From contig DAOWIZ010000039.1 in NCBI GenBank assembly GCA_030640585.1, positions 1 to 42,760 on the forward strand: a stretch of 42,760 nucleotides of DNA. The letters run 5' to 3'. Source of the DNA: Thermoplasmata archaeon (GTDB taxonomy: Archaea; Thermoplasmatota; E2; DHVEG-1). Below, piece by piece: positions 1 to 8,530 of the stretch. The translations under genes were made by a program, and so were the position numbers. Below the pieces are notes generated by a model, which worked only from the letters and a program-made list of their open reading frames with translations, did no database searches and was not told the DNA's origin. Position 1 is the stretch's first letter. Each line of letters starts with the position of its first letter.

Positions 1-692
1 ACCGTCAGACCCGTTCTAGCTAGACGCCTTCGCCACTGGTGGTCCCCCTAGGATTACAGAATTTCACCTCTACCCCAGGAGTACCTCTAGCCTCTCCCGG
101 TCTCAAGTTTGGCAGTCTACCCGGAATTCGTATAGTTAAGCTACACGATTTACCCAGGCATTTACCAAACCGGCTACGGACGTTTTAGGCCCAATAATAA
201 TGATCACCACTTGAGCTGCAGGTATTACCGCGGCGGCTGGCACCCGTCTTACCCAGCCCTTACTCTCTATGCGTTTTAAACAAAGAAACAGTATACACTT
301 ACGTGCATACACTTGGGATTCCCTCATCGCACTTTCGTACAGTGTGAAGTTTTCGCGCCTGCTGCGCCCCGTAGGGCCTGATATCGTGTCTAAGATATCA
401 TCTCTGGGTTATTGCTCCCACAACCCATATCCGTCGTAGGCTAGTCAGGTCTTTACCCTGACTACAACCTGATAGTCCGCAGACTCATCCTAAGGCACCG
501 GAGTTTTAAGCCTAAGTACATTCCAGTATCTTAGACCTATGGAGTATTATTCTCAGTTTCCCGAGGTTATCCTCCACCTTAGGGCAGATTATCCACGTGT
601 TACTGAGCCGTCAGCCGAGGGCCGAACCCTCTCGACTCGCATGGCTTAGTCGAATCCCAATAGCAGTGACCTCCGGCAGGATCAACCGGAAT
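1..692 (-). rRNA. rrs: 16S ribosomal RNA, 5' part (3' part outside window)
   Basis: Read on the minus strand, the gene begins at 692 with the archaeal 16S start ATTCCGGTTGATCCTGCCGG. It contains the universal 519-region sequence (plus-strand 221-239, GTATTACCGCGGCGGCTG) and the archaeal 344-region sequence (plus-strand 353-372, TCGCGCCTGCTGCGCCCCGT). Position 1 falls near E. coli 16S position 760, so slightly under half the gene is present. Open reading frames in this stretch on either strand are spurious. Whether 23S and 5S follow cannot be seen; rRNA genes are unlinked in Thermoplasma. Confidence 0.97.
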
Positions 693-985
693 CTGGCACA
701 CTATTATTATTTTTACTCTATTTTTGGTTTAGGAATTTGGCAGGTGAATACAAATTTCACCAACACATATCAATCGTCAGATTCAAGAGAGCGCAAGAAT
801 CCTCTAAGAGAGATTTCTTGTTTTTCTTGAACCTCCACATCCATTATACGTTCTTTTTTTGTAACCCGGCACAGAAATGACCCAGTCACAGATAATGCAA
901 TGACACATTCTCATGGGTCGACCGGAAAGGTCCGGGTCATGATTTGGATTTAAAACGTATAAGGAACCCATATATAAAGCTTACA
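693..985 (-). promoter_or_regulatory. 16S rRNA promoter and pre-rRNA leader
   Basis: A strong archaeal TATA box (CTTTATATA on the minus strand, 971-979) lies upstream of 16S and predicts transcription starting near 945-949, giving a leader of about 250 nt. The leader can form a stem at its start from inverted repeats ATGACCC (877-883) and GGGTCAT (934-940), and a smaller hairpin from 743-748 with 756-761. The 5' strand of the pre-16S processing stem should also lie here, but its partner is beyond the window, so it cannot be identified. No gene is seen between 693 and 1094. Confidence 0.7.
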
Positions 986-1094
986 TATAATTTTTCTGTT
1001 TAGGGAAATACAAAGTAAGATATATTTATTGAGTCTTTAATGTAGTATTTTTGAAAAACTTGGGCCACTATAAAAATAAAAATTTTTTTTGTTT

Positions 1095-1436
1095 TTATAG
1101 TTTTTTCATAGTTTGAATTATTTCTCTTCCAAAATCAGTGAGTTTGTATATTTTAATATTTGAGTTATCTTCAACGAGTTCAACAATTTTTAGATTTATA
1201 AGTGATTCATCCTCACGATATCTTGAACTCATACCTCGTATTGCACCAAGGACATTTGTAGGTGTAGTTTTAACATTATATGCAATATCAGACGTATAAC
1301 TACCACTAGGGCTTATATCAAAAAGGTATTCAGCTATTTTTTTTCTAACATTGCTCCTTCTCAGAGATCTAACTATAAGTGGCCTTATATCATCTCTAAA
1401 AAAATCAACATTGACGTCGCTCTGCATCCCATCCAT
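1095..1436 (-). CDS. small winged-helix DNA-binding protein, probable transcription regulator
   Basis: The 113-residue protein is almost entirely one winged helix-turn-helix domain. Residues about 28-70 fit helices 1-3: an IAEYLFDISPSGSY segment, then SDIAYNVKTTPTNVLGAIRGM as the recognition unit. A beta wing follows (LVEDNSNIKIYKLTDFGREII). The layout resembles short euryarchaeal HTH proteins that act as local transcription regulators; target and ligand are unknown. It has no cysteines or added sensor domain. It is the first gene upstream of the rRNA promoter region and is transcribed in the same direction as 16S. The start ATG at 1436 gives a complete domain. Family assignment rests on pattern recognition only. 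Confidence 0.7.
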   Translation of the reverse strand: MDGMQSDVNVDFFRDDIRPLIVRSLRRSNVRKKIAEYLFDISPSGSYTSDIAYNVKTTPTNVLGAIRGMSSRYREDESLINLKIVELVEDNSNIKIYKLTDFGREIIQTMKKL

Positions 1437-1532
1437 TTAATCCCAAGTGATGAATGTTAACTGCTATTTATAAACTAATCGATAATTTTTGAAAAAATAA
1501 GAAAAGTCTCACGTAGCTACAGAGATATAATT

Positions 1533-1958
1533 CTATATCTTTCCCACGAACTCATCGAGTTTTGCTTCCCAGCCTTCCATAAGTCCATTCCCGGTTTTAG
1601 CATCTTTTCCAATCTGAAAGTCTACACCTGCCACCTTTATCATCTTCTTCTTAGAAAGAAGATTCTCCATCTTTTGAAGCCAGTTCTTATTCATACAATG
1701 GGTATTGATTATACCATACTTTTTTTCTTCCATTCCTTGTAGATTTTTCATGAACTTTCTCATGTTCTTCTGGATGTTAAATGCCTCTGTCGGAGCGGAA
1801 AATACATATAAATCTGCCCCGGGCATGATAGCAGGATCTGCTTCATCTGTCTTGAATATTTGCGTCTCAGCGGATTTCTCATTTAGTTTTTTTGCTAGGT
1901 AATCAACAATCTTTTTACCATTACCATATCTTGACCAATAAACAATGACATATTTCAT
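1533..1958 (-). CDS. flavodoxin-like protein
   Basis: The start chosen is the ATG at 1956-1958 because GGTGAG lies just upstream and the flavodoxin fold begins immediately (MKYVIVYWSRYGNGKKI). This gives 141 residues, the usual size of a flavodoxin. The first strand and the loop SRYGNGKK correspond to the FMN phosphate-binding loop (T/SxTGNT in classical flavodoxins, here diverged). A second strand and loop (LYVFSAPTEAFN) and a third (YGIINTHCMN) complete the Rossmann-like core. It probably carries FMN and shuttles electrons in the cytoplasm; the partner is unknown. The degenerate phosphate loop leaves weak or no FMN binding possible. Confidence 0.78.
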   Translation of the reverse strand: MKYVIVYWSRYGNGKKIVDYLAKKLNEKSAETQIFKTDEADPAIMPGADLYVFSAPTEAFNIQKNMRKFMKNLQGMEEKKYGIINTHCMNKNWLQKMENLLSKKKMIKVAGVDFQIGKDAKTGNGLMEGWEAKLDEFVGKI

Positions 1959-2127
1959 TAACTCACCAAAATGAGATTTATGTCCTAATATAAAAAGATA
2001 GTTAACCAATTATTTCTCAAAAAAATTCGATGGGGATAATAGAAAGATTTAACTTAAATAACCTGTATTATAGGCTTTGATGGGATGTTAGAAACATATA
2101 GGTTAACATCTGTTCGGAGGAAAAAGT

Positions 2128-2334
2128 ATGTCAATAAAAAAAGAGTTACTTGATGAACTAACGGTGAAACAACTAAAAGATTTAGCAGAAGATAAAGGCA
2201 TAGAGTTTGGTCTTAGTAAGGCACAGAAAAAATATTATTATAAGTGGGATGAAAAAGATAAAATTGTTGATCTGATGACAGATCATGGTCCTCTATCTGT
2301 TAGAGAAATAGAGAGTTATTTAAAAGATTTATAA
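2128..2334 (+). CDS. small SAP-domain-like protein
   Basis: A strong ribosome-binding site (GGAGG at about 2116-2120) precedes the ATG. The 68-residue protein starts with an amphipathic two-helix segment, ELTVKQLKDLAEDKGIEF, resembling SAP motifs, which bind DNA or RNA. A lysine/tyrosine-rich segment and a second helical segment ending at LKDL follow. It converges with the endonuclease III gene (21 bp between stop codons), which may only be positional. Function is unproven; the SAP call is a resemblance in spacing of hydrophobic residues and the central LxxLAxxxGI pattern. Confidence 0.65.
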   Translation: MSIKKELLDELTVKQLKDLAEDKGIEFGLSKAQKKYYYKWDEKDKIVDLMTDHGPLSVREIESYLKDL

Positions 2335-2354
2335 AAAAATGGTTAAGTATTTTT

Positions 2355-3026
2355 TTATCTATTCTTAGTAACTGATACCTGTTTGCAATATTTTTCTATA
2401 GGGCATTTACTGCAAAAAGGCGATATCGGTGTACATATAGTTTGTCCAAATTTTACAAACAGGTGGTTGAAATCATCCCAGTGTTTCTCAGGTAGTATTT
2501 TCCTTAATTCAGTTTCTGTTTCTCCAGGGTTTTTTGTTTGTATCCATCCAAGACGATTTGGGATTCTATGACAGTGAACATCGATCGGCAGGTATCCAGT
2601 TTTTTTGAAACCGTATACCATGACTATGTTTGCTGTTTTTCTACCAACGCCTTTTAGTTTAAGGAGTTCATCAAAACTATCTGGAACTCTGCCGTTGTAT
2701 TGTTCCAGTAGTGTTTTTGATATGTTTTTTATTGTTTTTGTTTTGGTTTTGTAGAAACCTACTGGATAAATGAGTTGTTGTATTTCTTCTCCAAGTGCTT
2801 TTAGTAGTTGTTCTGGTGTATTATATTTCTTTAGCAATCTGTATGATGCTTGTTCTGTGACCTCATCTTTGGTTCGTAAACTAAGAATGCAACTTATTAG
2901 TGTTGTAAAAGGTGTTTTGTTTATTTTTTCCCATTGTGGATGGGATACTGCTGGAAATTTTGTATTTTTTAGTTCTTCTTTTAAAAGATGAAATATTTCG
3001 TCAACATGTTCTATTGCTTTTTGCAT
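2355..3026 (-). CDS. nth: endonuclease III (DNA glycosylase/AP lyase)
   Basis: This 223-residue protein has the full HhH-GPD architecture. The helix-hairpin-helix LKGVGRKTAN includes the catalytic lysine, and the catalytic aspartate lies in PIDVHCHRIPNRLGW. The C-terminal iron-sulfur loop has the diagnostic spacing C-x6-C-x2-C-x5-C (CTPISPFCSKCPIEKYC). It removes oxidised pyrimidines and nicks abasic sites in base-excision repair. Length matches bacterial and archaeal Nth (about 210-225). It is an independent unit, convergent with the SAP-like gene and 34 bp downstream of the surface-protein gene on the same strand. Assignment is firm. Confidence 0.95.
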   Translation of the reverse strand: MQKAIEHVDEIFHLLKEELKNTKFPAVSHPQWEKINKTPFTTLISCILSLRTKDEVTEQASYRLLKKYNTPEQLLKALGEEIQQLIYPVGFYKTKTKTIKNISKTLLEQYNGRVPDSFDELLKLKGVGRKTANIVMVYGFKKTGYLPIDVHCHRIPNRLGWIQTKNPGETETELRKILPEKHWDDFNHLFVKFGQTICTPISPFCSKCPIEKYCKQVSVTKNR

Positions 3027-3060
3027 TTAGTAAAAAAAGAGAAGAAGAGTTTTGGTTTTA

Positions 3061-4053
3061 TTATTTTCTTCTTTTTATGACGATTAATGCAATTCCAATT
3101 GCTACAATTAATGCTATTAGTCCGAATCCTGGAATGCTGAAACCATTGCCGTCTTCTTCAAGACTACCATCGTTTACTAGGGTAACACTGATTTGGTAGG
3201 TTTCTCCCTCTAAACTTGAGTCATCATAAGATACTGGCGTGAATTGTATTGTTATTGTTTCGTTGTCAAAGTTTTTATCTGTTGATTTGACAATTAGGTT
3301 TAATGCTTTTTCTTTTCCTACTTCTATTGTTACTTCAGAATCTATTGATATATTAAAGTTAATTGGGGAGTTTATAATTACAGCACGTACAGTTGTTTTT
3401 CCGTTTCCAAGATTTGTTATGTTTATTGGTATTGTTGTTTCATTTAATGGTGGTATAACTTTAGTTATTTGTTCGGATTCAAATGTTATTTTTGGCACAT
3501 ATCCTATTTCAATAGATATGGTTGTATCATTTGATGATTCGCCTATCCTCCAATCTTCGTTTTTGAATTCTGCTATGATTTTTAGGTCAGCTGTTTCAAA
3601 TGCAGGCGCATCTTCTGCCACCAATATTGTTACTTTGGCTTTTGCCTCTGTGAATTCATCAGTTATTTCTATTGATACATTATCTTTATCTAGTGTTGCT
3701 GTACACCAGGTTGGTACACCGGTCAGGCTAAGAATAAGGTTTGCTGGTGGTATGTCTAGTGCTTTTGATTTGAAAAAATAAAAATAATCTTTTCCAAATA
3801 CTAACATTCTTCCGATTCTACTTTCGAATATTAGTTTGTTATATATTTTTGATAAATTTGGCATAGTTGTGTAATTGATTTTGTATTGTATAGTTAACTC
3901 GATTTCTTCTATATCTGATGGAAGAAGTGGGTTATCTATTTGTGTATCTGCTTCTATTGTTATTTTTGACTCTATTGCCATTACTGTACTTGAGGCAATT
4001 GTGGCTGTTAGGAAAACAGCGAGAATTGCTATTATTATAAATTTTTTGTTCAT
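3061..4053 (-). CDS. secreted surface protein with PGF-type C-terminal sorting signal
   Basis: The 330-residue protein begins with a signal peptide (basic MNKK, then a hydrophobic stretch ending near residue 25). Beta-rich, threonine/isoleucine-rich repeats follow, resembling CARDB/Ig-like domains (for example ITNLGNGKTTVRAVI at about residue 212). The C-terminus has the tripartite form FSIPGFG - hydrophobic helix - KRRK, typical of PGF-CTERM substrates of archaeosortases. It is therefore probably exported, processed and lipid-anchored on the cell surface. Several NxS/T sequons are present. A TATA box lies about 40 bp upstream. The specific role is unknown. Confidence 0.8.
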   Translation of the reverse strand: MNKKFIIIAILAVFLTATIASSTVMAIESKITIEADTQIDNPLLPSDIEEIELTIQYKINYTTMPNLSKIYNKLIFESRIGRMLVFGKDYFYFFKSKALDIPPANLILSLTGVPTWCTATLDKDNVSIEITDEFTEAKAKVTILVAEDAPAFETADLKIIAEFKNEDWRIGESSNDTTISIEIGYVPKITFESEQITKVIPPLNETTIPINITNLGNGKTTVRAVIINSPINFNISIDSEVTIEVGKEKALNLIVKSTDKNFDNETITIQFTPVSYDDSSLEGETYQISVTLVNDGSLEEDGNGFSIPGFGLIALIVAIGIALIVIKRRK

Positions 4054-4087
4054 ATTTGTTAAACACCTGCCTGTATTATTGCAATAT

Positions 4088-4100
4088 AAGTATATAAATC
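4088..4100 (-). promoter_or_regulatory. TATA box for the PGF-type surface protein
   Basis: Minus-strand TTTATATAC (complement of 4090-4098) lies 35-45 bp upstream of the ATG at 4053, with a GGTG ribosome-binding site (about 4062-4066) between them. Spacing fits a leadered archaeal promoter. Confidence 0.55.
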
Positions 4101-4155
4101 TTGTTATTTTATTTTATTAATGTCATAATTACACATTAAAAACAGATAAAAAAAA

Positions 4156-4242
4156 CGCTGGGGAAGGGATTTGAACCCTTGCGATGACAAACATCAGCGG
4201 TTTTCGAGACCGCCGCCGTAGGCCGGGCTTGGCTACCCCAGC
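4156..4242 (-). tRNA. tRNA-Ser(CGA)
   Basis: On the minus strand the acceptor strands GCTGGGG (4242-4236) and CCCCAGC (4163-4157) pair, with discriminator G at 4156. The anticodon loop is CTCGAAA with anticodon CGA, flanked by GCGGT/ACCGC. A long variable arm, as expected for class II tRNA-Ser, lies between the anticodon and T arms. No CCA is encoded and no intron is needed. Confidence 0.95.
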
Positions 4243-4276
4243 AAAAAATTATTGGTTCAAAAGTTTAATCAAAGAC

Positions 4277-4287
4277 TTTTTTATATG
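4277..4287 (+). promoter_or_regulatory. TATA box giving a probable leaderless transcript of the SAMP-like gene
   Basis: TTTTTTATATGG ends about 14-16 bp before the GTG at 4301, and the box centre is about 20-23 bp from it. That places the transcription start at or next to the start codon. No Shine-Dalgarno sequence is present. This supports GTG 4301 as the true start instead of upstream codons that lie inside tRNA-Ser. Confidence 0.5.
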
Positions 4288-4300
4288 GGTATCGATTCCA

Positions 4301-4507
4301 GTGAAAATAAAAGTCAAACTAGCACGTACAAATGAAACAAGAGAAATAACACTCAAAAACGGTTCAAAAATCGAAGATTTACTGAAACAAATCAAACTAA
4401 AACCAGACACTCTAATAATAATGAACAAAGACAAACCGATACCTATTGACGGCCTGTTAACCGATGGACAAGATCTAACAATAATGCAAGTCAGTTCAGG
4501 TGGATAA
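4301..4507 (+). CDS. ubiquitin-like small modifier / sulfur carrier (Urm1, ThiS, MoaD fold)
   Basis: From GTG 4301 the protein is 68 residues: beta strand KIKVKLA, a helix around KIEDLLKQIKLKPDTL, the strand TLIIMNKDKPIPIDGLL, then a final strand and the C-terminal tail SSGG. The terminal Gly-Gly is the activation site for an E1-like enzyme in the ubiquitin-fold sulfur carriers and SAMP modifiers. Likely roles are tRNA thiolation or protein conjugation (Urm1/SAMP2-like), or MoaD/ThiS-type sulfur transfer. Sequence alone does not separate these. The upstream reading frame overlaps tRNA-Ser and is rejected. It sits between two tRNA genes. Confidence 0.85.
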   Translation: MKIKVKLARTNETREITLKNGSKIEDLLKQIKLKPDTLIIMNKDKPIPIDGLLTDGQDLTIMQVSSGG

Positions 4508-4522
4508 AAAAATTGTTTTTTT

Positions 4523-4595
4523 GCTCCCGTAGTGTAGTGGCCAATCATCAAGCCCTCTCGAGGCTTAGACCCGGGTTCAAATCCCGGCGGGAGCA
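4523..4595 (+). tRNA. tRNA-Glu(CTC)
   Basis: Acceptor GCTCCCG (4523-4529) pairs with CGGGAGC ending at 4594, with discriminator A at 4595. The anticodon stem AAGCC/GGCTT encloses loop CTCTCGA, anticodon CTC. The T arm is CCGGG-TTCAAAT-CCCGG. The 3' end is repeated exactly at 18887-18903, so this gene appears to have been an integration target. Confidence 0.96.
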
Positions 4596-4598
4596 CTA
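4582..4598 (+). repeat. left copy of 17-bp direct repeat (attL-like, tRNA-Glu 3' end)
   Basis: TCCCGGCGGGAGCACTA covers the T-stem 3' strand, acceptor 3' strand, discriminator and 3 bp beyond. The identical 17 bp occurs at 18887-18903 in the same orientation. A direct repeat of a tRNA 3' end is the classic scar of tRNA-targeting integration. Confidence 0.8.
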
Positions 4599-4910
4599 AA
4601 TTTTTATAGAAAATATTTAAGAATTAAATGTCGTCTATAATGCTTAATTAATACGAAAAATCCTATGAACTTGTTATAGTCACAGAGGAAACATAAAATT
4701 ATTGATTATAATTTCAAATTATAAATATTGTGAATATTTATCTAAATATGTACAGATAGTGTATTGATATGTGTTATTTATGTTTTTAAAAGAAATGTTG
4801 GATTGATGTTTAAAAAAGAACGTTATATTTTTATTTAGTTGGTTAATTATTGAATATGTATGAAATAGGATTTTTTCAAGAATTATAACATATATAAAAG
4901 GCGTCTATCT
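4599..4910 (+). other. AT-rich intergenic region with promoter of the methyltransferase gene
   Basis: No gene is seen in these 312 bp. The sequence is extremely AT-rich. TATATAAAAG at 4891-4900 lies directly upstream of the ATG at 4911 and is the likely TATA element; the spacing of about 16-20 bp is short for a leaderless start. Confidence 0.5.
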
Positions 4911-5792
4911 ATGAATAAGAATTCAGATAACAAAAAAAATATTCTTAGATTTTATAAATACTACTGGCCAATTTGTGAGAGATGGGGTGATGTATACAAT
5001 ACACTTGGGATGCATATTGGTTATTATGAAAAAGATACAAAAAATTCTAGTGAAGCATCATTGAGGATGAATGAATACATTGGAAAATTACTTGATTTAA
5101 ACAAAAATCAACCTCAGAGTATTCTTGATGCAGGGTGTGGGATTGGTGGTACATGTATTTACCTTGGAAAACTTTATCCAAACGTCAAATTTACAGGTAT
5201 AACGATAGTCCCAGATCAAGTTGAATTGGCTAAATTTTTTTCAAAAGAAAAAAATGTTAAAAATGTAGATTTTTTTCTAAAAGATTTTACTGATACGAAT
5301 TTTCCAAGTTGTTCTTTTGATGGAGTTTTTGCACTTGAGTCAATGGTTCATGCTCAAAATAAAAAAAAATTTGTTGAAGAAACACATCGAATCTTGAAAA
5401 ACAATGGAAAACTTGTCGTAATCGGACAATTTCAAACTAACACATCTCTTAATCCATTGATAGAAAAACTGTATCGTTTCACTCTTAAGTCGGGTGGCGT
5501 TCCAAATCTGATTAGCGTGGAAACTTTCTCAACATATCTTAAAGAAAATGGTTTTAATAACATAAAAATCATCGATATTTCCAAAAATGTAAGGTGGGGC
5601 CTGACAAGAGAGATGCTTATTAGCATCCCTTTCTTTTTTGCATGTATCATAAAAAAAATAATGAAGTCCAAAAAATATGATCCATTGAAAGATACAGATT
5701 TCTTGTTAGGCATCTCCAGTGTATCAGTCGTATTGGGCTTGAAAAAAACTTCTAAATATTATACGGTGTCTGCAACTAAGAGTAATAAATAA
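4911..5792 (+). CDS. class I SAM-dependent methyltransferase
   Basis: The 293-residue protein has the SAM-binding motif I ILDAGCGIGGTCIYLG (about residues 65-80). It also has an acidic motif II region (FTGITIVPDQVELA), motif post-II (KDFTDTNFPSCSFDGVFALESMVHA) and the usual closing strand with GKLVVIGQF. The N-terminal YKYYWPICERW...LGMHIGYYEK segment resembles small-molecule methyltransferases of the tocopherol/sarcosine type, which suggests an O-, N- or C-methyl acceptor in a natural product or lipid rather than nucleic acid. A hydrophobic stretch near residue 238 (ISIPFFFACIIKK) hints at membrane association. It is the first gene of the island bounded by tRNA-Glu. The substrate is unknown. 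Confidence 0.85.
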   Translation: MNKNSDNKKNILRFYKYYWPICERWGDVYNTLGMHIGYYEKDTKNSSEASLRMNEYIGKLLDLNKNQPQSILDAGCGIGGTCIYLGKLYPNVKFTGITIVPDQVELAKFFSKEKNVKNVDFFLKDFTDTNFPSCSFDGVFALESMVHAQNKKKFVEETHRILKNNGKLVVIGQFQTNTSLNPLIEKLYRFTLKSGGVPNLISVETFSTYLKENGFNNIKIIDISKNVRWGLTREMLISIPFFFACIIKKIMKSKKYDPLKDTDFLLGISSVSVVLGLKKTSKYYTVSATKSNK

Positions 5793-5796
5793 TATT

Positions 5797-7051
5797 TCAT
5801 ATTTTTTTATCAAAAAGTATCGAATTATTTTCATTTGAATAAAAAACTTTAAAACCATTTTTAGTAAGAAACTTTTTTGCATAATTCATTCTACGAGATA
5901 TTTCATCATAAGGAATTTTAGGTTTAATTTTTTCTGCGGCTGTATCTTCTTTCAACGAGAACCTATAAATTACCCCTGAATCAAAATTAGTTTCAATAAT
6001 AAAATTTAAAGTTTCTTGAAATTCATCCCATGTTTCACTAGGAAATCCTATGATATAAGTGGTGGTTAATAACAAATTTGAAGATGAGTTTTTTATTTTA
6101 ATAAATGCATCTTTCATTTTTTCAACATTGTAATATCTGTTCATGAGCTGGAGTATACGACTACATCCTGATTGAATAGGAATGCCTAGACTGACTATTT
6201 TATTTCTTTTTAGTGGCTTTTTTAAATCATCAGCGTATTTGACAATCCATCCTGGATTGATATGTAAAATAGATATTTCGTATTCTCCAGTAATCTTAGT
6301 AATTTCATCAAGCAACTCAGGAAAACTACTACCTATATCTTGACCATAAACACTTGTGTCATCACCAGTTATAATAAATTTTTTATAACCTTCTTTTAAA
6401 CCTTTTTTAAACTCTGAAACACATTGAGTAAAAGGCTTACTATGAAGCTTTCCGATAGCTTTTTTAATAATGCAATACGAACAATTTCCTTTACAACCCC
6501 ATGAAATTCTAACACGAAATGGTTTGTTATTTGTAATTCCATCTGAAAAAAATTTAACTATATAATCTCCAATTTTAAAATAAACATTTTTTAGTATAGG
6601 CATGTTCCTAAAAACTTTTTTTATTAAACCAATAGGCGTTGTTTCATCTAATTTCTGAAATGGAACATTTGCATAGAATGTGTTTGCATCTTCTACATCG
6701 TGAAATTTTATTTTCTGGAAATAACTTATCAACTTCATCAGGATTTTTATCTAAATCTTTTGTACTAACTGTTTTACCTTTGAAAACCTCTTTAAGCCTT
6801 TCTTCTTCCATTGCTGGTAAACATCCAGCAACAATAATTTCAGCATTATATTTCTTGTATTTTTCAAGTTTTTTAAAGGAGTAATCTGTTGTATCGTTAA
6901 AAATCCCACATCCAATAAAAATTATTACATCGGCTTTCTCTGGTTTGTCAACTATTTCATGTCCATTTACAGTAAAATAAGTACAAAGCTTATTTGCATC
7001 AAGTAGTCTTAGTTCACAAGCTGTTACATAAAGAAATATTTTTTTCATCAA
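5797..7051 (-). pseudogene. methylthiotransferase-like radical SAM protein, frameshifted
   Basis: Two overlapping minus-strand frames together make one protein of the local paralog family. 6644-7051 encodes the MTTase-type N-domain with its three cysteines (TACELRLLD, FIGCGIFN, VAGCLPA). 5797-6738 encodes the radical SAM domain with WGCKGNCSYC and the C-terminal part. Comparison with the intact paralog at 11123-12376 shows the frame should switch at about 6706-6716, after LFPENKI, where AT runs make a single-base indel likely. Fused length would be about 417 residues, the same as the paralog. It is either a recent pseudogene, a sequencing/assembly error, or (less likely) a recoded gene. No TRAM domain is present. 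Confidence 0.8.
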
Positions 7052-7132
7052 TATTATTTATTATCTTTTCGTTTAAATAAATTTTGGAAAAAATTGTTAA
7101 TATTTTACAGATAATTTATTAAATTAAGTTTT

Positions 7133-7193
7133 TTAATTTTTCTTTTCAAATAGTAAAAAATTTGACTTTGGGAAATAAATTATTTTATAACCT
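7133..7193 (-). pseudogene. 3'-terminal fragment of a methylthiotransferase-like radical SAM gene
   Basis: Read on the minus strand this 61-bp piece encodes SGYKIIYFPKSNFLLFEKKN followed by a stop codon. It aligns in frame with the last 20 codons of the larger remnant at 8874 (TGYKIIYLPKSNFFLFEKKN). Differences at the DNA level are mostly single bases. Nothing upstream continues the homology, so it is a gene-end scar left by duplication or recombination. Confidence 0.7.
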
Positions 7194-7273
7194 GATATCT
7201 TTTATATAAGTCTATAAAGGAGAAATAAAAAGAACATCTAAATAGTATGTACTATATAATATTGCGTATTACT

Positions 7274-8530
7274 ATGCAATCCTATAAAGTTCTCGTTGAC
7301 ACTAGCGTGAAATGTTTGTCAAATATTGTCGAGTCTTCAAGGATCTATCGTTATTTAATTGAAAATGGTCATGAAGTTACAGACGACGAATCTGAAGCAG
7401 ATTTTATAATAATTAATTCATGTGGCGCCACTAAAGTCAATCAAGATCGTTACATCAACCTTTTTCATAAATACTACTCCTTAAAGGAGAAAAATGCAAG
7501 GATTATTATGTTTGGCTGTCTTGTTAAAATTGATGAAGAACGATTACGTCCTTTGGATGTATGTCTAATCAGTTTTGAAGAAAGCTACAAATTAGATACA
7601 TTTTTTTATAGCAAAACAAAATTTCAGACGGTTAGACCATATTGTAGTAACGATACCAAAAAAAGATTAATTAGAAGAAAAGAACGGTTTCTAGTAAAAA
7701 CAAACTTAAGAGGAGATATTAAGAATCTCTTTTTAGAAAATATTACGTTCTTATTGTCTGCGGTATTTTTTCCCTTATCTAAAAAAGTTAGAGTAAACTA
7801 TGAAAAGATTTCTGCGGCTGATGACGAAAAAAGAATTTTGGTTGAAATTTGTAGAGGTTGTGTTGGAAACTGCAGTTACTGTGTCATTAAAAAAGCTAGA
7901 GGAAACATTCGTTCTAGAAAAATCGAAGATATTATCTCTGATATTGAAACATTGTATAATCCTTCAAAAAACATAATGTTGGTTGCCGATGATTGCAGTT
8001 GCTATGGATTAGATATAAATTCAACTTTAATAGAGTTGATCTATGAAATCAACAAAAGATTCCCTAAATTATCAATAGATCTAAATTATATTAACCCTCG
8101 TTGGTTGGAAAAATATCCTGAAAAGCATATCAAACTTTTTAAAGAGGTCGGCATAGGCGCGGCTACAGTTACAATGCAAAGTGGTTCAACAAAAATTGTG
8201 AAAAGTATGAATCGGAATTACAATACAAGCAACGTCATTAAGATTGTTGATCAAATAAAAAAAGTATCTCCTCAAACAATTATGTTCTCTCATTTTATTA
8301 TTGGCCATCCTCAAGAGAGCACCGTAGACTTTCTAAAAACATTATCATCTACTAAGCATTTTGATTATTCATCGCCGTTTATCTATTCTGACCTGAAAGG
8401 GACACGTAGTGCATCGTTACCTAATAAAAAATCAAAATTTGTCAAGTTATTAAGATTTTTTATCTTTATCTTGTTTACTAACTTTGTTATGTTACATAAA
8501 CTACTGACCTATCCATCACCCAATAGATGA
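7274..8530 (+). CDS. methylthiotransferase-like radical SAM protein (divergent paralog)
   Basis: This 418-residue protein starts from the ATG at 7274, chosen because MQSYKVLVDTSVKC aligns with the N-termini of the neighbours; a GTA-ATG start at 7247 is the alternative. The N-domain keeps three cysteines (SVKC, INSCGATK, MFGCLVK) as in MiaB/RimO-type proteins. The radical SAM motif is CRGCVGNCSYCVIKKARG. The C-terminus lacks a TRAM domain and instead ends in a hydrophobic segment (FFIFILFTNFVML), which may sit at a membrane. It is the only family member here on the plus strand. TTTTATATAAG at about 7199-7209 is a likely TATA box. Substrate unknown; two [4Fe-4S] clusters are predicted. Confidence 0.8.
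   Translation: MQSYKVLVDTSVKCLSNIVESSRIYRYLIENGHEVTDDESEADFIIINSCGATKVNQDRYINLFHKYYSLKEKNARIIMFGCLVKIDEERLRPLDVCLISFEESYKLDTFFYSKTKFQTVRPYCSNDTKKRLIRRKERFLVKTNLRGDIKNLFLENITFLLSAVFFPLSKKVRVNYEKISAADDEKRILVEICRGCVGNCSYCVIKKARGNIRSRKIEDIISDIETLYNPSKNIMLVADDCSCYGLDINSTLIELIYEINKRFPKLSIDLNYINPRWLEKYPEKHIKLFKEVGIGAATVTMQSGSTKIVKSMNRNYNTSNVIKIVDQIKKVSPQTIMFSHFIIGHPQESTVDFLKTLSSTKHFDYSSPFIYSDLKGTRSASLPNKKSKFVKLLRFFIFILFTNFVMLHKLLTYPSPNR

Noticed and set aside
136-830. Open reading frames inside and just upstream of the 16S region (136-327 minus, 597-830 plus).
   Set aside because: They lie wholly or partly within the 16S rRNA gene, whose conserved signatures explain the sequence; no ribosome-binding sites.
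3239-3781. 180-codon plus-strand frame opposite the surface protein.
   Set aside because: Shadow of the minus-strand gene, which has a signal peptide, sorting signal, promoter and ribosome-binding site.
4184-4300. Longer start for the ubiquitin-like gene.
   Set aside because: The upstream frame runs through tRNA-Ser and the TATA box; GTG 4301 fits the fold and the promoter spacing.
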